A stretch of DNA of 64,000 bases from Sphingopyxis jiangsuensis (GCF_016734905.1 NZ_JAERPO010000002.1:825524-889523); one strand, 5' to 3'. Counted from the stretch's first letter, positions 8,841 through 17,673 are shown. Notes: generated by a model from the letters alone, not told the origin. A program made the numbers and translations.

Positions 8841-8856
8841 CCGTTCGATCGAACGG
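8841..8856. promoter_or_regulatory. Perfect 16-bp palindrome between crtI and the LOG gene
   Basis: The sequence CCGTTCGATCGAACGG equals its own reverse complement and occupies half of the 31-base gap between crtI and the next gene, just before the ribosome binding region GGGAAG. It is the only gap in a run where the other genes overlap. It could be an internal operator or mRNA processing hairpin; function is unknown. Confidence 0.5.
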
Positions 8857-8869
8857 GTAAGGGAAGTTT

Positions 8870-9451
8870 ATGAATCGTCTTGCCGTCTATTGCGGGTCCG
8901 CGACCCCCGATGATCCCATTTACATCGAAACCGCGCGCCATGTCGGCCGCACGCTTGCCGAGCGGGGCATCGGCGTCGTCTATGGCGGCGGGCGGCTCGG
9001 GCTGATGGGCGCGGTCGCCGATGCGGCGCTCGCGGCGGGGGGCGAGGTGATCGGGATCATCCCCGACGCGCTCGTCGGCGCCGAGGTCGCGCACCGCGGC
9101 TGCACCGAATTGCACGTCGTGTCCGGGATGCACGAGCGCAAGAAGATGTTCACCGACCTGTCCGACGGCTTCCTGACGATCCCGGGCGGGGTCGGGACGA
9201 TGGACGAGCTGTGGGAGGCGATCAGCTGGGCGCAGCTCGGCTATCACAGCAATCCGGTCGGGCTGCTCAACGCCGCGGGATTCTTCAACGACCTCATCGC
9301 CTTCAACCGGCGGATGATCGATGTCGGCTTCATCCGTTCCGCGCACGCGGGAATCCTGATCGTCGATGCGGGGCTCGACGAGCTGCTCGACAAGATGAAG
9401 AGTTACGAACCGCATCAGACGATTTTCGCGATGAAGGCCGAAAATCTCTGA
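8870..9451 (+). CDS. LOG family nucleotide phosphoribohydrolase
   Basis: The 193-residue protein shows the LOG (TIGR00730) motifs: GGGRLGLMGAVADAAL near residues 42-57 and the catalytic PGGVGTMDELWE near residues 105-116, plus the conserved SGMHERK. LOG enzymes cleave ribose 5-phosphate from nucleoside monophosphates, including cytokinin precursors. Older annotations call the family lysine decarboxylase, which is wrong. It sits between crtI and crtB and its stop shares one base with the crtB start, so it belongs to the carotenoid operon. Its substrate here is unknown. Confidence 0.92.
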   Translation: MNRLAVYCGSATPDDPIYIETARHVGRTLAERGIGVVYGGGRLGLMGAVADAALAAGGEVIGIIPDALVGAEVAHRGCTELHVVSGMHERKKMFTDLSDGFLTIPGGVGTMDELWEAISWAQLGYHSNPVGLLNAAGFFNDLIAFNRRMIDVGFIRSAHAGILIVDAGLDELLDKMKSYEPHQTIFAMKAENL

Positions 9452-10410
9452 TGGAGGCCGGCGCCCCCTACGATGCGGACGCGCTTCACGGTTTCGCCTA
9501 TGACAGCATCGCGCAGGGGTCGAAGAGCTTTGCGCTCGCGAGCCAGCTTTTCGAGCGCACGACGCGCGAGCGCGTGTGGCTGCTCTATGCCTGGTGCCGC
9601 GCCGCCGACGATCTGACCGACGGGCAGGATCATGGCGGGGCGATGCAGTCCGGGCACGATGCGAAGGCCGCGCTCGCGCGCATCCGCGCGCTCACCGATG
9701 CCGCCTGGCGCGGCGAGCCGACGGGCGAGCGGGCGTTCGACGCGCTCGGCCTGTTGCTCACCGAGGTCGAAATTCCGCGCGCGGTGATCGACGACATCAT
9801 TGCGGGGTTCGAACTTGACGCCGACGACTGGCGCCCGCGCAGCGAGGCCGACCTGCTGCGCTATTGCTATCATGTCGCGGGGGCGGTCGGGGTCGCGATG
9901 GCGCTGGTGATGGGCGTCGCCCCCGACGACGAGCGCACGCTCGACCGGGCGAGCGACCTCGGCATCGCGTTCCAGCTGTCGAACATCGCGCGCGACGTTG
10001 CCGAGGATGCCGCCGCCGACCGCTGCTACCTGCCCGTCGACTGGCTGGTCGAGCTCGACATCCCGCCGGGGCAGCATATGCACCCCGCCTTTCGTTCGCG
10101 CCTCTCGGTAATGGCGCGCTGGCTCGCCGAAATGGCCGAGGAATATGAGGCGTCGGCGCGCTGGGGCGCGCGAAAGCTGCCGCCGCGCAGCCGCTGGGCG
10201 GTGCTCGCCGCGACCGGCATCTATGGCGATATCGCGCGCGAGGTGCGGCGGCGCGGCGACCATGCCTGGGACCATCGCGCGCGCACCTCGGCGTGGCAAA
10301 AGCTCGGCTGGGTCGCGCGCGCCGGCTGGTCGGTGCTGCGCCGCCCGCCGCAGCGGCGGATCAGCCGCGAGGGATTGTGGACGCGCGCGCGGGAGGCCGT
10401 GGCCGAATGA
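9451..10410 (+). CDS. crtB: Phytoene synthase CrtB
   Basis: CrtB joins two geranylgeranyl diphosphates to phytoene, the first committed carotenoid step. The 319-residue protein has both aspartate-rich motifs: DDLTD within YAWCRAADDLTDG (near residue 50) and DVAED within SNIARDVAEDAAADRCYLP (near residue 180). The ATG at 9451 overlaps the LOG stop by one base. Sequence in frame upstream of 9451 is a shadow of the LOG gene. Four bases at its end overlap pnuC. Confidence 0.95.
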   Translation: MEAGAPYDADALHGFAYDSIAQGSKSFALASQLFERTTRERVWLLYAWCRAADDLTDGQDHGGAMQSGHDAKAALARIRALTDAAWRGEPTGERAFDALGLLLTEVEIPRAVIDDIIAGFELDADDWRPRSEADLLRYCYHVAGAVGVAMALVMGVAPDDERTLDRASDLGIAFQLSNIARDVAEDAAADRCYLPVDWLVELDIPPGQHMHPAFRSRLSVMARWLAEMAEEYEASARWGARKLPPRSRWAVLAATGIYGDIAREVRRRGDHAWDHRARTSAWQKLGWVARAGWSVLRRPPQRRISREGLWTRAREAVAE

Positions 10411-10976
10411 GCCCGATCGAGTGGCTGGCCGCACTGCTGGTGCTCGTCAACGTCGCACTCGTCGCGCTGCGCAGCATCTGGAACTACCCCATCGCGCTGG
10501 TCGCCGTAAGCCTTTACGCCGTCGTCTTCTATGAGGCGCGGCTGTACAGCGACATGCTGCTCCAGGGCTTTTTCTTCGCGCTCAACCTCTATGGCTGGGC
10601 AAGCTGGACGCGCGCGCGCAGCGACGCCGGCATTCCCGTCGGCTGGATGACGCGGCAGGCGCGGCTGGCGTGGGGGTCGACGACGATCGTCGCGTGGTTC
10701 GGCTGGAGCTATATGATGTTCCGCTATACCGATGCCGCGGCGCCGTGGATCGACGGCGCGATCGCGATGTTCAGCATCACCGCACAATGGCTGCTCGCGC
10801 GGCGGCGGATCGAAAGCTGGTGGTTGTGGATCGCCGTCGACCTGATCGCCGTGCCGCTGTTTGCCTCGCGCGGCCTTTATGCGACGAGCGCGGTCTATGT
10901 CGTCCTGCTCGGCCTGTCGATCGACGGGCTGATCCAGTGGCGCCGCGCCGCGGGTTCCGCCACCGTCGCGGCATGA
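10407..10976 (+). CDS. pnuC: Nicotinamide riboside transporter PnuC
   Basis: PnuC is an inner-membrane facilitator for nicotinamide riboside, made one-way by phosphorylation inside the cell. The 189-residue protein has about seven hydrophobic helices and the family core SIWNYPIALVAVSLYAVVF followed by FFALNLYGWASW. The ATG overlaps the crtB stop by four bases (ATGA), and its own stop overlaps the next gene by four bases, so it is firmly part of the crt operon. The kinase partner follows directly, which supports the riboside substrate. Confidence 0.92.
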   Translation: MSPIEWLAALLVLVNVALVALRSIWNYPIALVAVSLYAVVFYEARLYSDMLLQGFFFALNLYGWASWTRARSDAGIPVGWMTRQARLAWGSTTIVAWFGWSYMMFRYTDAAAPWIDGAIAMFSITAQWLLARRRIESWWLWIAVDLIAVPLFASRGLYATSAVYVVLLGLSIDGLIQWRRAAGSATVAA

Positions 10977-11491
10977 CGCGCCACATATGTCTTCACGGTG
11001 CCGAAAGCACCGGCAAGTCGACGCTCGCGTCGCGCCTCGCCGCGCGGCTCGGCGGCGTCGTGGTCGGCGAGTTCGGCCGCGACTATTGCGAAGCCCATGG
11101 AACCAACCTCAACGCGGGCGACCTCCTCACCATTTTTCGCGGCCATATCGCCGCGACCGAAGCGGCGCGGGCGGCGAAGCCCCGATGGCTGGTGTCCGAC
11201 ACCGATCCGCTGATGACGCAGGCGTGGGCGGTCATGCTGCTCGGCGAGCGGCTTCCCGAAATCGATGCGTGGGACGATGTCGCCGACCTTTATCTCGTCC
11301 CCGACCTCGACCTGCCGTGGCGCGACGACGGGACGCGGCTGTTCGGCAGCGAGCTTGCGCGGCGCCGGTTCATGGACGTCGCGATCGCCGAGCTCGACCG
11401 GCGCGGGCTGCAATGGGTCCGCATCGACGGCGAAGGCGATGCCCGGCTGGCCAGCGCGCTCGCGGCGGTTGCCGCTGCGAGCCTCGGCTGA
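10973..11491 (+). CDS. NadR-type ribosylnicotinamide kinase-like ATPase
   Basis: The 172-residue protein matches the kinase half of NadR (AAA_28 type): Walker A HGAESTGKSTLASRL at residues 8-22, and the VSDTDPLMTQAWAVMLLGE block near residues 77-95. It lacks the adenylyltransferase and helix-turn-helix domains of full NadR. It probably phosphorylates nicotinamide riboside brought in by PnuC to give NMN. Four-base overlap with pnuC. This ends the operon; the next gene is convergent. Confidence 0.87.
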   Translation: MTRHICLHGAESTGKSTLASRLAARLGGVVVGEFGRDYCEAHGTNLNAGDLLTIFRGHIAATEAARAAKPRWLVSDTDPLMTQAWAVMLLGERLPEIDAWDDVADLYLVPDLDLPWRDDGTRLFGSELARRRFMDVAIAELDRRGLQWVRIDGEGDARLASALAAVAAASLG

Positions 11492-11511
11492 ACGCAGCCG
11501 GTGCGACCGCG

Positions 11512-12885
11512 CTATTTCGACAGATCGCGCAGCAGGCTGTCCCAATGCGCAAGCGCGGGCGCGATGGCGTCGACGGGGACGCGTTCATTAAGGCCGTGGG
11601 CAAAGCTGTCGCTCGCCTTGGAAAACAACCCCGCAACGCCGTAGCTCGGGACGCCATGCATCCGGAAATGATAGCTGTCGGTCGCCCCCGCGCTCATCGC
11701 CGGGATGATCGGCAAGCCCGGCGCGCGTGCGTGGACCGCCTTGCGCACCGCCGCCATGACATCCGCGCGGAGCGGTGAGGCGTCGCTCGCGCTGGCGTCG
11801 GGATCGGTCTTTACGGCGATCGCGGAATCGCCGATCACGCGTTCGAGCTCGGCGCGCACCGCCTCGACCGCAACGCCCGGAAAGATGCGGCAGTTGATGT
11901 TCGCGGTCGCGCGCTGCGGCAGCGCATTTTCGGCATGGCCGCCGTTCACCATGGTCGGGACGCAGGTCGTTCCGATCTGGCCGACATATTCGGGCTCGGC
12001 GCGGATCGCGGCAATCGCGGCGGCGTCGGCCGGGTCGGCGGCAAATTTGCGGAGCGCGTCGCCCATCGCGCCGCCGATCTGGTCGGCGACGATCGGCAGC
12101 CCTGCCTTCGTCAGTTCATTCTGCTGCGGCGCGAAACGATAGGCGCCGACCTTCGCGAGCGCGCTCGACAGGCGGACGATCGCATTGTCATATGTGGGGC
12201 GCGAACTGTGCCCGCCGGGGTTGGTGATTTCGAGCGTGAAGTCGGCATAGGTTTTCTCGCCCGCCTGCAGCGCATAATATTTGGGCCGCCCGTCCTCGCC
12301 GATCAGCCCGCCGCCGCCGTCGCCGTTGAGCGCCATTTCGGCATGTTTATACTTTGCCGAAAGCGCGCGCGTCGTCACCATCTCGGTCTCTTCGTCGCCG
12401 GTGAGCAAAAGGACGATCGAGCGTTTGGGCCGAAAGCCGTCCTTTTTGAGCTGCGCGAGCGTCGCGACCATCATCGCGATGTCGAACTTGTTGTCCTCCG
12501 ACCCGCGCCCGAAAATATAGCCGTCCTCCTCGACCGCGACGAAGGGGTCGCGCGTCCAGTCCTTTGGGTCCGCCTCGACAACGTCCATATGACCGAGCAG
12601 CAGGATTGGCTTGTCCTTGCCCGTCCCGTGCAGCGTGACGGCCAGCGTCGCGGTCTCGCCCATCGGCGTGATTTCGATATCGGCGTCGGCAAAGCCGGCC
12701 GCCTTCAGCACCCCGGCATAATAGGCCGCAAGCTCGGGCACCTTGCCGCGACCCGCGACGGTAGGGATAGCGATACTGTCCTTGAGGATCGCCTTGGCCG
12801 CGTCGGGATCGGCGGGCCGGGCGTGAGCAGGCGCCGCGGCGAACAGCGCGGCGGCGAGGGCGAGGGGGGCGGAGATGGTACGCAT
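11512..12885 (-). CDS. M20 family metallopeptidase, secreted
   Basis: The 457-residue protein begins with a signal peptide (APLALAAALFAAAPAHA) and then an M20 peptidase fold with the zinc-site motifs LLGHMDVVEA, FGRGSEDNKFDIAMM and GDEETEM. It is probably a periplasmic carboxypeptidase or dipeptidase with two zinc ions. The first M of the open frame lies 51 codons upstream but there is no signal peptide there, so the ATG at 12885 is the likely start. It is convergent with the crt operon. Confidence 0.88.
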   Translation of the reverse strand: MRTISAPLALAAALFAAAPAHARPADPDAAKAILKDSIAIPTVAGRGKVPELAAYYAGVLKAAGFADADIEITPMGETATLAVTLHGTGKDKPILLLGHMDVVEADPKDWTRDPFVAVEEDGYIFGRGSEDNKFDIAMMVATLAQLKKDGFRPKRSIVLLLTGDEETEMVTTRALSAKYKHAEMALNGDGGGGLIGEDGRPKYYALQAGEKTYADFTLEITNPGGHSSRPTYDNAIVRLSSALAKVGAYRFAPQQNELTKAGLPIVADQIGGAMGDALRKFAADPADAAAIAAIRAEPEYVGQIGTTCVPTMVNGGHAENALPQRATANINCRIFPGVAVEAVRAELERVIGDSAIAVKTDPDASASDASPLRADVMAAVRKAVHARAPGLPIIPAMSAGATDSYHFRMHGVPSYGVAGLFSKASDSFAHGLNERVPVDAIAPALAHWDSLLRDLSK

Positions 12886-12945
12886 CGGCGGACTATGGCG
12901 CGCGCTTTGCGAAGGGCAAGGGGATATTGGACGAACGTTCAAGTC

Positions 12946-12973
12946 CGTCACCCGGACTTGATCCGGGGTGACG
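12946..12973. repeat. REP-like palindrome, family B single copy
   Basis: The arms CGTCACCC and GGGGTGACG flank a GGACTTGATCC core. It lies in the 149-base gap between nth and the M20 peptidase gene and resembles the paired family B units at 25740-25815 and the single unit at 29328-29355. A more decayed relative is at about 15966-15992. Confidence 0.65.
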
Positions 12974-13034
12974 AGGGCGCTGATGGACAGCGGCTCCCCC
13001 AAGTCTCCAGGCGTCAGTGCACGCCTGAAAACCT

Positions 13035-13691
13035 TCACGCCCCCCGCTTCGCCTTCGGCGCCGGCGTCTTCGGTTTATAGCGGCAGAGGTCCGCCACCGG
13101 GCAGCGCCAGCATTCGGGGGTGCGCGCCTTGCAGATGTAGCGGCCGTGGAGGATCAGCCAGTGATGCGCGCCGACCCTAAACGGAGCGGGCGTGTCCTTT
13201 TCGAGCCGCTTTTCGACCGCGAGCGGCGTCTTGCCGGGGGCGAGGCCGGTACGGTTGCCGACGCGGAAGATGTGCGTATCGACGGCGAAGGTTTCGGCGC
13301 CGAACGCGCAGTTCATCACGACATTGGCGGTCTTGCGCCCGACGCCGGGGAGTTCGACGAGCGTGTCGCGGTCGGCGGGAACCTGTCCGCCATGGTCGCG
13401 GACGAGGATTTCGGACAGCGCGATGACATTTTTTGCCTTCGCGTTGAACAGCCCGATCGTCTTGATATACTCCTTCAGCCCCGCTTCGCCGAGGTCGAGC
13501 ATCGCCTGCGGCGTTTCGACCTCTCGAAACAGCCGCCGCGTCGCCTTGTTCACCCCGACGTCGGTCGCCTGCGCCGAAAGCACCACCGCGACGAGCAGCT
13601 GGTAGATATTGCCATATTCGAGTTCGGTTTCGGGGCTGGGGTTGAGTTCCGCAAGACGGCGGTAGAATTCGAAAATAGCGTCTTTCTTCAT
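13035..13691 (-). CDS. nth: Endonuclease III
   Basis: Nth removes oxidised pyrimidines and cuts at the abasic site. The 218-residue protein has the helix-hairpin-helix with catalytic Lys in LVELPGVGRKTANVV, the catalytic Asp in VDTHIFRV, and the iron-sulfur cluster motif C-X6-C-X2-C-X5-C at CKARTPECWRCPVADLC. The ATG at 13691 gives the usual N-terminus (MKKDAIFEFYRRL); the open frame further upstream is not needed. Confidence 0.96.
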   Translation of the reverse strand: MKKDAIFEFYRRLAELNPSPETELEYGNIYQLLVAVVLSAQATDVGVNKATRRLFREVETPQAMLDLGEAGLKEYIKTIGLFNAKAKNVIALSEILVRDHGGQVPADRDTLVELPGVGRKTANVVMNCAFGAETFAVDTHIFRVGNRTGLAPGKTPLAVEKRLEKDTPAPFRVGAHHWLILHGRYICKARTPECWRCPVADLCRYKPKTPAPKAKRGA

Positions 13692-13873
13692 GGTGCGCCC
13701 TGGCCCGGTCCTTGCTGGCCCGGGCCGGGATTTGACTCGGGCGGCAGGAGGCCTAGCCTCTCCCCACCTTGATGGCGAGTCGCGCTGCGACTCCCGCACG
13801 CAAGATTCGGCACCGGGGCGACCGGACAAGAGGGCCAGGGGGGCTCTCGTTCCGGCCTTTGGAGGACCAGACC

Positions 13874-14317
13874 ATGAGCTATGTTTTTAAGGCGGCCCTG
13901 TCGGCCGCAGCAATGTCGTGCGCCATTTCGGCGCCGGCGGCGGCGCAGAACTACCCCTTCACGCCGGGCAATTTTGTCGAGGTCGCGATGATCGACGTCG
14001 CTGACGGCGGCGGGCTGCAATATGCAAATTTCCTTGCCGACCAATGGCGCAAGTCGCAGGAGTTCGCGAAATCGCAAGGCTGGATCGTCAGCTATGCCGT
14101 GTTCAGCAATTATAATTCGCGGCCCGGCGAGCCCGACCTTTATCTGTCGGTCACTTTCCCGAACATGCCCGACGGCGCCGAAGACGAACGGCGCAATCAG
14201 GCATATCGCGATTATATGAAACGGACCGACGCGCAATTGTCGGCCGAATCGGGCGACCGCGCCAAATACCGGACCGTCATGGGCAGCTTTCTGCTGCGCG
14301 AGATGAAGTTCAAATAG
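13874..14317 (+). CDS. Small secreted protein of unknown function
   Basis: The 147-residue protein starts with a signal peptide (cleavage probably after APAAAQ, residue 26) and has a soluble domain with alternating aromatic-rich beta and charged helical stretches (FVEVAMIDVADGGGLQYANFL, IVSYAVFSNYNSRPGEPDLYLSVTF). The pattern looks like a periplasmic ferredoxin-like or Dabb-like fold but I cannot assign a family. GGAGGA lies eight bases before the ATG, a strong ribosome binding site. It stands alone between divergent nth and convergent dapB. Confidence 0.75.
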   Translation: MSYVFKAALSAAAMSCAISAPAAAQNYPFTPGNFVEVAMIDVADGGGLQYANFLADQWRKSQEFAKSQGWIVSYAVFSNYNSRPGEPDLYLSVTFPNMPDGAEDERRNQAYRDYMKRTDAQLSAESGDRAKYRTVMGSFLLREMKFK

Positions 14318-14332
14318 GCTACGCCCGACGCG

Positions 14333-14358
14333 AGGGGGCGGTTTGCGCCGTCCCCTTT
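14333..14358 (+). terminator. Hairpin after the small secreted protein gene
   Basis: A 9-bp stem (AGGGGGCGG with CCGTCCCCT, one G-T pair, six-base loop) is followed by a short T run. It lies between the convergent small secreted gene and dapB and may end transcription from the plus strand. Confidence 0.5.
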
Positions 14359-14370
14359 CGCGCGGGAAAA

Positions 14371-15096
14371 TCAGAGCCCGAGCACCTGCGGCATCGTGTA
14401 GCGCCCCGCCTTTTGGTGGATCAGCCAGAGCGCCGCGCGAACCGCGCCGCGGGCAAAGATCATCCGGTTTTCGGCGCGGTGCGCGAGCGTAAGCATTTCC
14501 TCCGGCCCGGCAAATATCACGTCATGGTCGCCCGCGACCGTGCCGCCGCGCAAGCTCGCGAAGCCGATCTTGCCGTGGCCGCGCGCGCCGGTGACGCCAT
14601 CGCGCCCGCGTTCCGAGCATTTCGCAAGGTCGATACCGCGCCCTTCGGCAGCGGCCTCGCCCAGCAGCAGCGCGGTGCCGCTCGGCGCATCGACCTTGTT
14701 GCCGTGGTGCATTTCGAGGATCTCGATATCCCAGTCGGCATCGAGCCGCGCCGCCGCCTCGCGCACCAGATGCGCGAGCAGTGTGACGCCGAGCGAGGTG
14801 TTGCCCGTCTGGAGCACCGCAATGTCGCGCCCGGCATCGTCGATCAGATAATGGTGCCGCTCTTCGAGTCCCGTTGTCCCGATCACAATCGGTTTCTTCG
14901 CCGCGACGCACGCGTCGAGCGTCGCTTCGAGCGCGGCGGGCGAGGAGAAGTCGACGAGCACGTCCGAGCGCGCCGCAAGCTTCGCGACATCGCCGCCCTT
15001 GTCGACGCCATGGTGATGCTGCCCCGCTTCCGAAATCGCGGCGACGAGCGCGATGCCCATCCGGCCCTGGCTGCCGACGATACCGATGTTGGTCAT
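14371..15096 (-). CDS. dapB: 4-hydroxy-tetrahydrodipicolinate reductase
   Basis: DapB reduces hydroxy-tetrahydrodipicolinate to tetrahydrodipicolinate in lysine and diaminopimelate synthesis. The 241-residue protein has the NAD(P) fold IGIVGSQGRMGIALV and the active-site signature EMHHGNKVDAPSGTA near residues 133-147. It is slightly shorter than the E. coli enzyme (273). dapE of the same pathway is at 29955 in this window, so the genes are dispersed. Confidence 0.96.
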   Translation of the reverse strand: MTNIGIVGSQGRMGIALVAAISEAGQHHHGVDKGGDVAKLAARSDVLVDFSSPAALEATLDACVAAKKPIVIGTTGLEERHHYLIDDAGRDIAVLQTGNTSLGVTLLAHLVREAAARLDADWDIEILEMHHGNKVDAPSGTALLLGEAAAEGRGIDLAKCSERGRDGVTGARGHGKIGFASLRGGTVAGDHDVIFAGPEEMLTLAHRAENRMIFARGAVRAALWLIHQKAGRYTMPQVLGL

Positions 15097-15178
15097 GATC
15101 CCCTCGCTTTCCCGTCCCCCTTAGCGCCTCGGGGCGCGCCAAGTCGAGCCATCCCGGACGCACTTTGAACCCGGACAG

Positions 15179-15219
15179 GCATCTCGACTTCGCGCGATGC
15201 GAGCAGGTAGAGAGGCGCC
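15179..15219 (+). repeat. Leader repeat before cobB, shared with dapE
   Basis: The 41 bases up to the cobB ATG match the 41 bases up to the dapE ATG (29914-29954) at 36 positions, starting with GCATCTCGACTTCGCGCGAT and including the GGTA and GAGGCGC segments that serve as leader and ribosome binding site. A decayed complementary arm (AAGTCGAG, near 15141) lies upstream; at dapE that arm is intact. Confidence 0.75.
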
Positions 15220-15924
15220 ATGAGCAATATCCGCAATATCGTCGTGCTGACCGGCGCGGGCGTGTCGGCCGAAAGCGGCATCGACACGTTTCGCGACGCC
15301 GGCGGCCTGTGGGAACAGCACCGTGTCGAGGATGTCGCGACCCCCGAAGCCTTTGCGCGCGACCCCGAGCTGGTGCTGCGCTTTTACGACATGCGGCGCG
15401 AGGCGATCCAGACCAAGGCGCCCAACGCCGCGCACGCGGCACTCGCACGACTCGACGCCGAATGGCCGGGCGAACTGCTGATCGTCACGCAGAATATCGA
15501 CGACCTGCACGAGCGCGCGGGGGCGAAGCGCCTCATTCACATGCACGGCGAGCATCTGAACGCCTGGTGCACCGGATGCGACGTCCGCAGCCGCTGGACC
15601 GGGCCGCTGATCGACCGCCCTGCCTGCCCTGCATGCGGCGCCGCGGGGTTGCTGCGCCCCGACGTCGTCTGGTTCGGCGAGATGCCGTACCGGATGGAGG
15701 ACATCTATCGTGCCATCAACCGCGCCGACCTGTTCGTGAGCATCGGCACGTCGGGCGCGGTCTATCCCGCTGCGGGCTTCGTGCGCGAGGCGCGCGCGGC
15801 CGGCGCGATGACGCTGGAGCTCAACATGGAGCCGAGCCAGGGCAGCCAATGGTTCACCGAAGCGCGCCACGGCCCCGCGACGCAGCTCGTCCCCGAATGG
15901 GTCGAGCAGATGGTGGGGGACTGA
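15220..15924 (+). CDS. cobB: NAD-dependent protein deacylase, sirtuin
   Basis: This Sir2 enzyme removes acyl groups from protein lysines using NAD+. The 234-residue protein has GAGVSAESGIDTFRD (residues 12-26), TQNIDDLHERAG, catalytic His in HMHGEHL, and two zinc CxxC pairs (CTGC and CPAC). A YxxR arrangement in RFYDMRREA matches the desuccinylase-type pocket of CobB and SIRT5, so it may act on succinyl or malonyl lysine. It is a single gene with the unusual repeat leader. Confidence 0.94.
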   Translation: MSNIRNIVVLTGAGVSAESGIDTFRDAGGLWEQHRVEDVATPEAFARDPELVLRFYDMRREAIQTKAPNAAHAALARLDAEWPGELLIVTQNIDDLHERAGAKRLIHMHGEHLNAWCTGCDVRSRWTGPLIDRPACPACGAAGLLRPDVVWFGEMPYRMEDIYRAINRADLFVSIGTSGAVYPAAGFVREARAAGAMTLELNMEPSQGSQWFTEARHGPATQLVPEWVEQMVGD

Positions 15925-16007
15925 CGCCGCGCGGCGGCGTGAAGGATCCGGTTGCAGGCCTTTCCGCGTCACCGCGAACTTGATCCGGGATGGTGAAGCC
16001 ACACGCT

Positions 16008-17516
16008 TCACGCGCGCGGCGGCTGCCGCCGATAGCTCAGCGCCTCCGCCACATGGATGCGCCCCACGGTTTCGGCACCGGCCAGATCGGCGACCGTGCG
16101 CGCGACGCGGAGCATGCGTGTATAGCCACGCGCCGACAGCCGCATGGCTTCGGCCGCCTGCGCGAGCAGCTTGCGCCCCGGCTCGTCGGGGGTCGCGACC
16201 TTTTCCATGAGCTCGCCGTCGATCTCGGCATTGGTACGCGGTTTGAGTCCGGCATAGCGCGCGGTCTGGACGTCGCGCGCGGCGGCGACGCGCGCCGCGA
16301 CTTCGGCGCTTCCCTCGGCAGGCGGCGGCAGCACGAGGTCGGCGGCGCTCACCGCCTCGACCTCGACGTGGAGGTCGATGCGATCGAGCAGCGGTCCCGA
16401 CAGTTTCGCCTGATAGTCGGCGGCGCAACGCGGCGCGCGGCTGCATGCAAGCGCGGGGTCGCCAAGGTGGCCGCAGCGGCACGGGTTCATCGCGGCGACG
16501 AGCTGGACGCGCGCGGGGAAGGTCACATGCGCATTGGCGCGCGCGACGCTGACCTCGCCCGTCTCGAGCGGCTGGCGCAGCGAATCGAGCACGCCGCGCT
16601 GAAATTCCGGCAGTTCGTCGAGAAAGAGCACGCCGAGGTGCGCAAGGCTCACTTCGCCCGGGCGCACGCGCAGGCCCCCGCCGACGAGCGCGGGCATCGA
16701 TGCCGAATGATGGGGGCTGCGAAAGGGGCGCGCGCGAACGAGCCGCCCGCCCTCGAGCCCGCCCGCGACCGAGGCGATCATCGATACCTCGAGCGCTTCG
16801 CCGGGCGTGAGTTCGGGCAAGATGCCCGGAAGGCACGCCGCCATCAGCGACTTGCCCGACCCCGGCGGCCCCGACATCAATAGATTATGTCCGCCCGCCG
16901 CGGCGATTTCGAGCGCGCGTTTCGCGGTCTCCTGACCCTTCACCTGCGAAAGGTCGGCGGTGCGCACCGGCGGCTCGACCTCGCCGGGGACGGGCGGTGC
17001 GAGCAGCGCGCTGCCCTTGAAATGGCCGAGCAGCGACAGGAGGTCGGGCGCGGCGATTACCTCGACATTGCCCGCCCATGCCGCTTCGGCGCCTTGCGCG
17101 ACCGGGCAGACGAGCCCGCGTTCGACGCTGCCCGCATGGAGCGCGGCGAGCAGTACGCCCGGCGACGGCGCGACGCGGCCGTCGAGACCGAGTTCGCCGA
17201 CGACGACATAGGCGGCGAGGGTTTCGGCATCGACGACGCCCATTGCTCCCAGAAGCGCGAGCGCGATGGGGAGGTCGTAGTGCGAGCCTTCCTTGGGAAG
17301 GTCGGCGGGCGACAGGTTGACCGTGATCCGCTTGGGCGGGAGCGCGAGGCCGATCGCCGCCAGCGCGGCGCGGACGCGCTCGCGGCTTTCGCCGACCGCC
17401 TTGTCGGGAAGGCCGACGACCGCGAAGGCGGGCATCCCCGGCGCGATCTGGCACTGCACCTCGACCCCGCGCGCTTCGAGCCCCAGATAGGCGACGGTCG
17501 ATACGATCGCGACCAT
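16008..17516 (-). CDS. comM: YifB/ComM family Mg-chelatase-like AAA ATPase
   Basis: The 502-residue protein belongs to the ComM family, a hexameric helicase that extends strand exchange during natural transformation. It has the N-terminal Lon-like domain (SPADLPKEGSHYDLPIALALL), Walker A LLMSGPPGSGKSLMAACLPGI (residues near 213), Walker B LFLDELPEF, and the C-terminal Mg-chelatase subunit region with CRCGHLGDP zinc-like cysteines. Monocistronic as far as I can see. Confidence 0.93.
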   Translation of the reverse strand: MVAIVSTVAYLGLEARGVEVQCQIAPGMPAFAVVGLPDKAVGESRERVRAALAAIGLALPPKRITVNLSPADLPKEGSHYDLPIALALLGAMGVVDAETLAAYVVVGELGLDGRVAPSPGVLLAALHAGSVERGLVCPVAQGAEAAWAGNVEVIAAPDLLSLLGHFKGSALLAPPVPGEVEPPVRTADLSQVKGQETAKRALEIAAAGGHNLLMSGPPGSGKSLMAACLPGILPELTPGEALEVSMIASVAGGLEGGRLVRARPFRSPHHSASMPALVGGGLRVRPGEVSLAHLGVLFLDELPEFQRGVLDSLRQPLETGEVSVARANAHVTFPARVQLVAAMNPCRCGHLGDPALACSRAPRCAADYQAKLSGPLLDRIDLHVEVEAVSAADLVLPPPAEGSAEVAARVAAARDVQTARYAGLKPRTNAEIDGELMEKVATPDEPGRKLLAQAAEAMRLSARGYTRMLRVARTVADLAGAETVGRIHVAEALSYRRQPPRA

Positions 17517-17644
17517 ATTCCCCCCGTATCGGCGGCACGATGTGCCTGCTTTGTTCGCGCCTCCTTCTAAGCCGGGCGGCGGGAAGGTCTAGTGTTTTTC
17601 GGAAGTTGTCGAAGGTGCCGCGGGGCGTGGGGGCCAGGACGCGA

Positions 17645-17673
17645 TTGACAACATACCAACTGGTCGGTATGTC
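17645..17673 (+). promoter_or_regulatory. Promoter with TetR-type operator between -35 and -10
   Basis: A consensus -35 TTGACA (17645-17650) is followed after exactly 17 bases by TATGTC (17668-17673) as -10. The spacer and -10 are covered by the inverted repeat ACATACC-N8-GGTATGT (17651-17672), the shape of TetR-family operators. A bound repressor would block polymerase, so the adjacent tetR gene probably represses itself and perhaps the genes behind it. The predicted transcript would begin at or near the ATG at 17681. Confidence 0.7.
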
